A stretch of 64,000 nt of DNA, from NCBI GenBank assembly GCA_036925085.1, contig JAUPFP010000049.1:434001-498000 (forward strand), in the 5' to 3' direction. The notes beneath the pieces are model-generated. The model saw only the letters and a list, made by a program, of their open reading frames with translations, searched no databases and was not told the origin of the DNA. The position numbers and the translations under genes are program-made. This DNA comes from Brachycybe producta (Eukaryota > Arthropoda > Diplopoda > Playtdesmida > Andrognathidae). This document shows, piece after piece, positions 63,872-64,000 of this stretch; positions within the stretch are counted from its first letter, which is position 1; each line of letters starts with the position of its first letter.

Positions 63872-64000
63872 TTAAGAAATATTTAATTAAGCAATATTTC
63901 GACACGTTTTGATATCCATCAATTTATCCGACAGTGTACTAACACGGCCGTAGATAAATATGAACGTCAAGTCAAACGGTCTGGATAAGCAGTACAAGGA

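Overview
The window looks like AT-rich nuclear DNA from an invertebrate animal. It has spliced genes with long introns, non-LTR retrotransposon relics, many non-autonomous DNA transposons and abundant microsatellites. Two inverted-repeat elements have cores built from TTAGG-type arrays, the usual arthropod telomere motif. That makes an arthropod my best guess, but it is an inference and not proven.

Two protein-coding genes can be supported. (1) A meteorin/meteorin-like (METRN/METRNL) gene lies on the minus strand as four coding exons at 37362-37211, 26339-25933, 7239-7183 and 551-235. All GT-AG junctions agree in phase. Together they encode 310 residues with a signal peptide and ten cysteines in the mature protein, as in vertebrate METRNL (about 311 aa). 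Exon 1 and the 57-base exon 3 are too short to stand out as open reading frames and were found from splice sites and family motifs. The introns of about 10.9, 18.7 and 6.6 kb fill most of the first 37 kb. (2) A giant secreted mucin-like gene lies on the plus strand. It has a 15-codon signal-peptide exon (42402-42446), an 848-base intron and one huge exon from 43295. This exon encodes more than 4,800 residues of Ser/Thr/Glu-rich repeats. It is broken near its end by an in-frame TGA (57737-57739) and by a local out-of-frame segment around 58217-58252. A coding-like tail ends at 58381, with a polyadenylation signal at 58540.

The rest is mobile-element territory. In the meteorin introns: a roughly 207-bp MITE family with 9-bp target duplications (Mutator-like), mini-Helitrons with a 3' hairpin and CTAG end, hAT-type elements with 8-bp duplications, a TA-flanked mariner-like element holding nested palindromes, TTAA-type MITEs, a 19-bp satellite apparently grown from a MITE end, and two foldback elements with TTAGG-like cores. 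LINE 3' fragments and a tRNA-derived SINE are also present. From 37.7 to 42.3 kb there is a hAT composite and two doubtful exon-like segments. From 58.4 to 64 kb there are duplicated flanks, LINE and hAT relics, a long (TAA)n, a TTAA-type MITE and a third Helitron carrying a long (TA)n.

The two genes have no evident functional link. They run away from each other (meteorin leftward, mucin rightward), with starts about 5 kb apart. The most unusual features are the foldback elements with repeat-built arms and TTAGG-like cores, and the fast-evolving higher-order repeats of the mucin exon.
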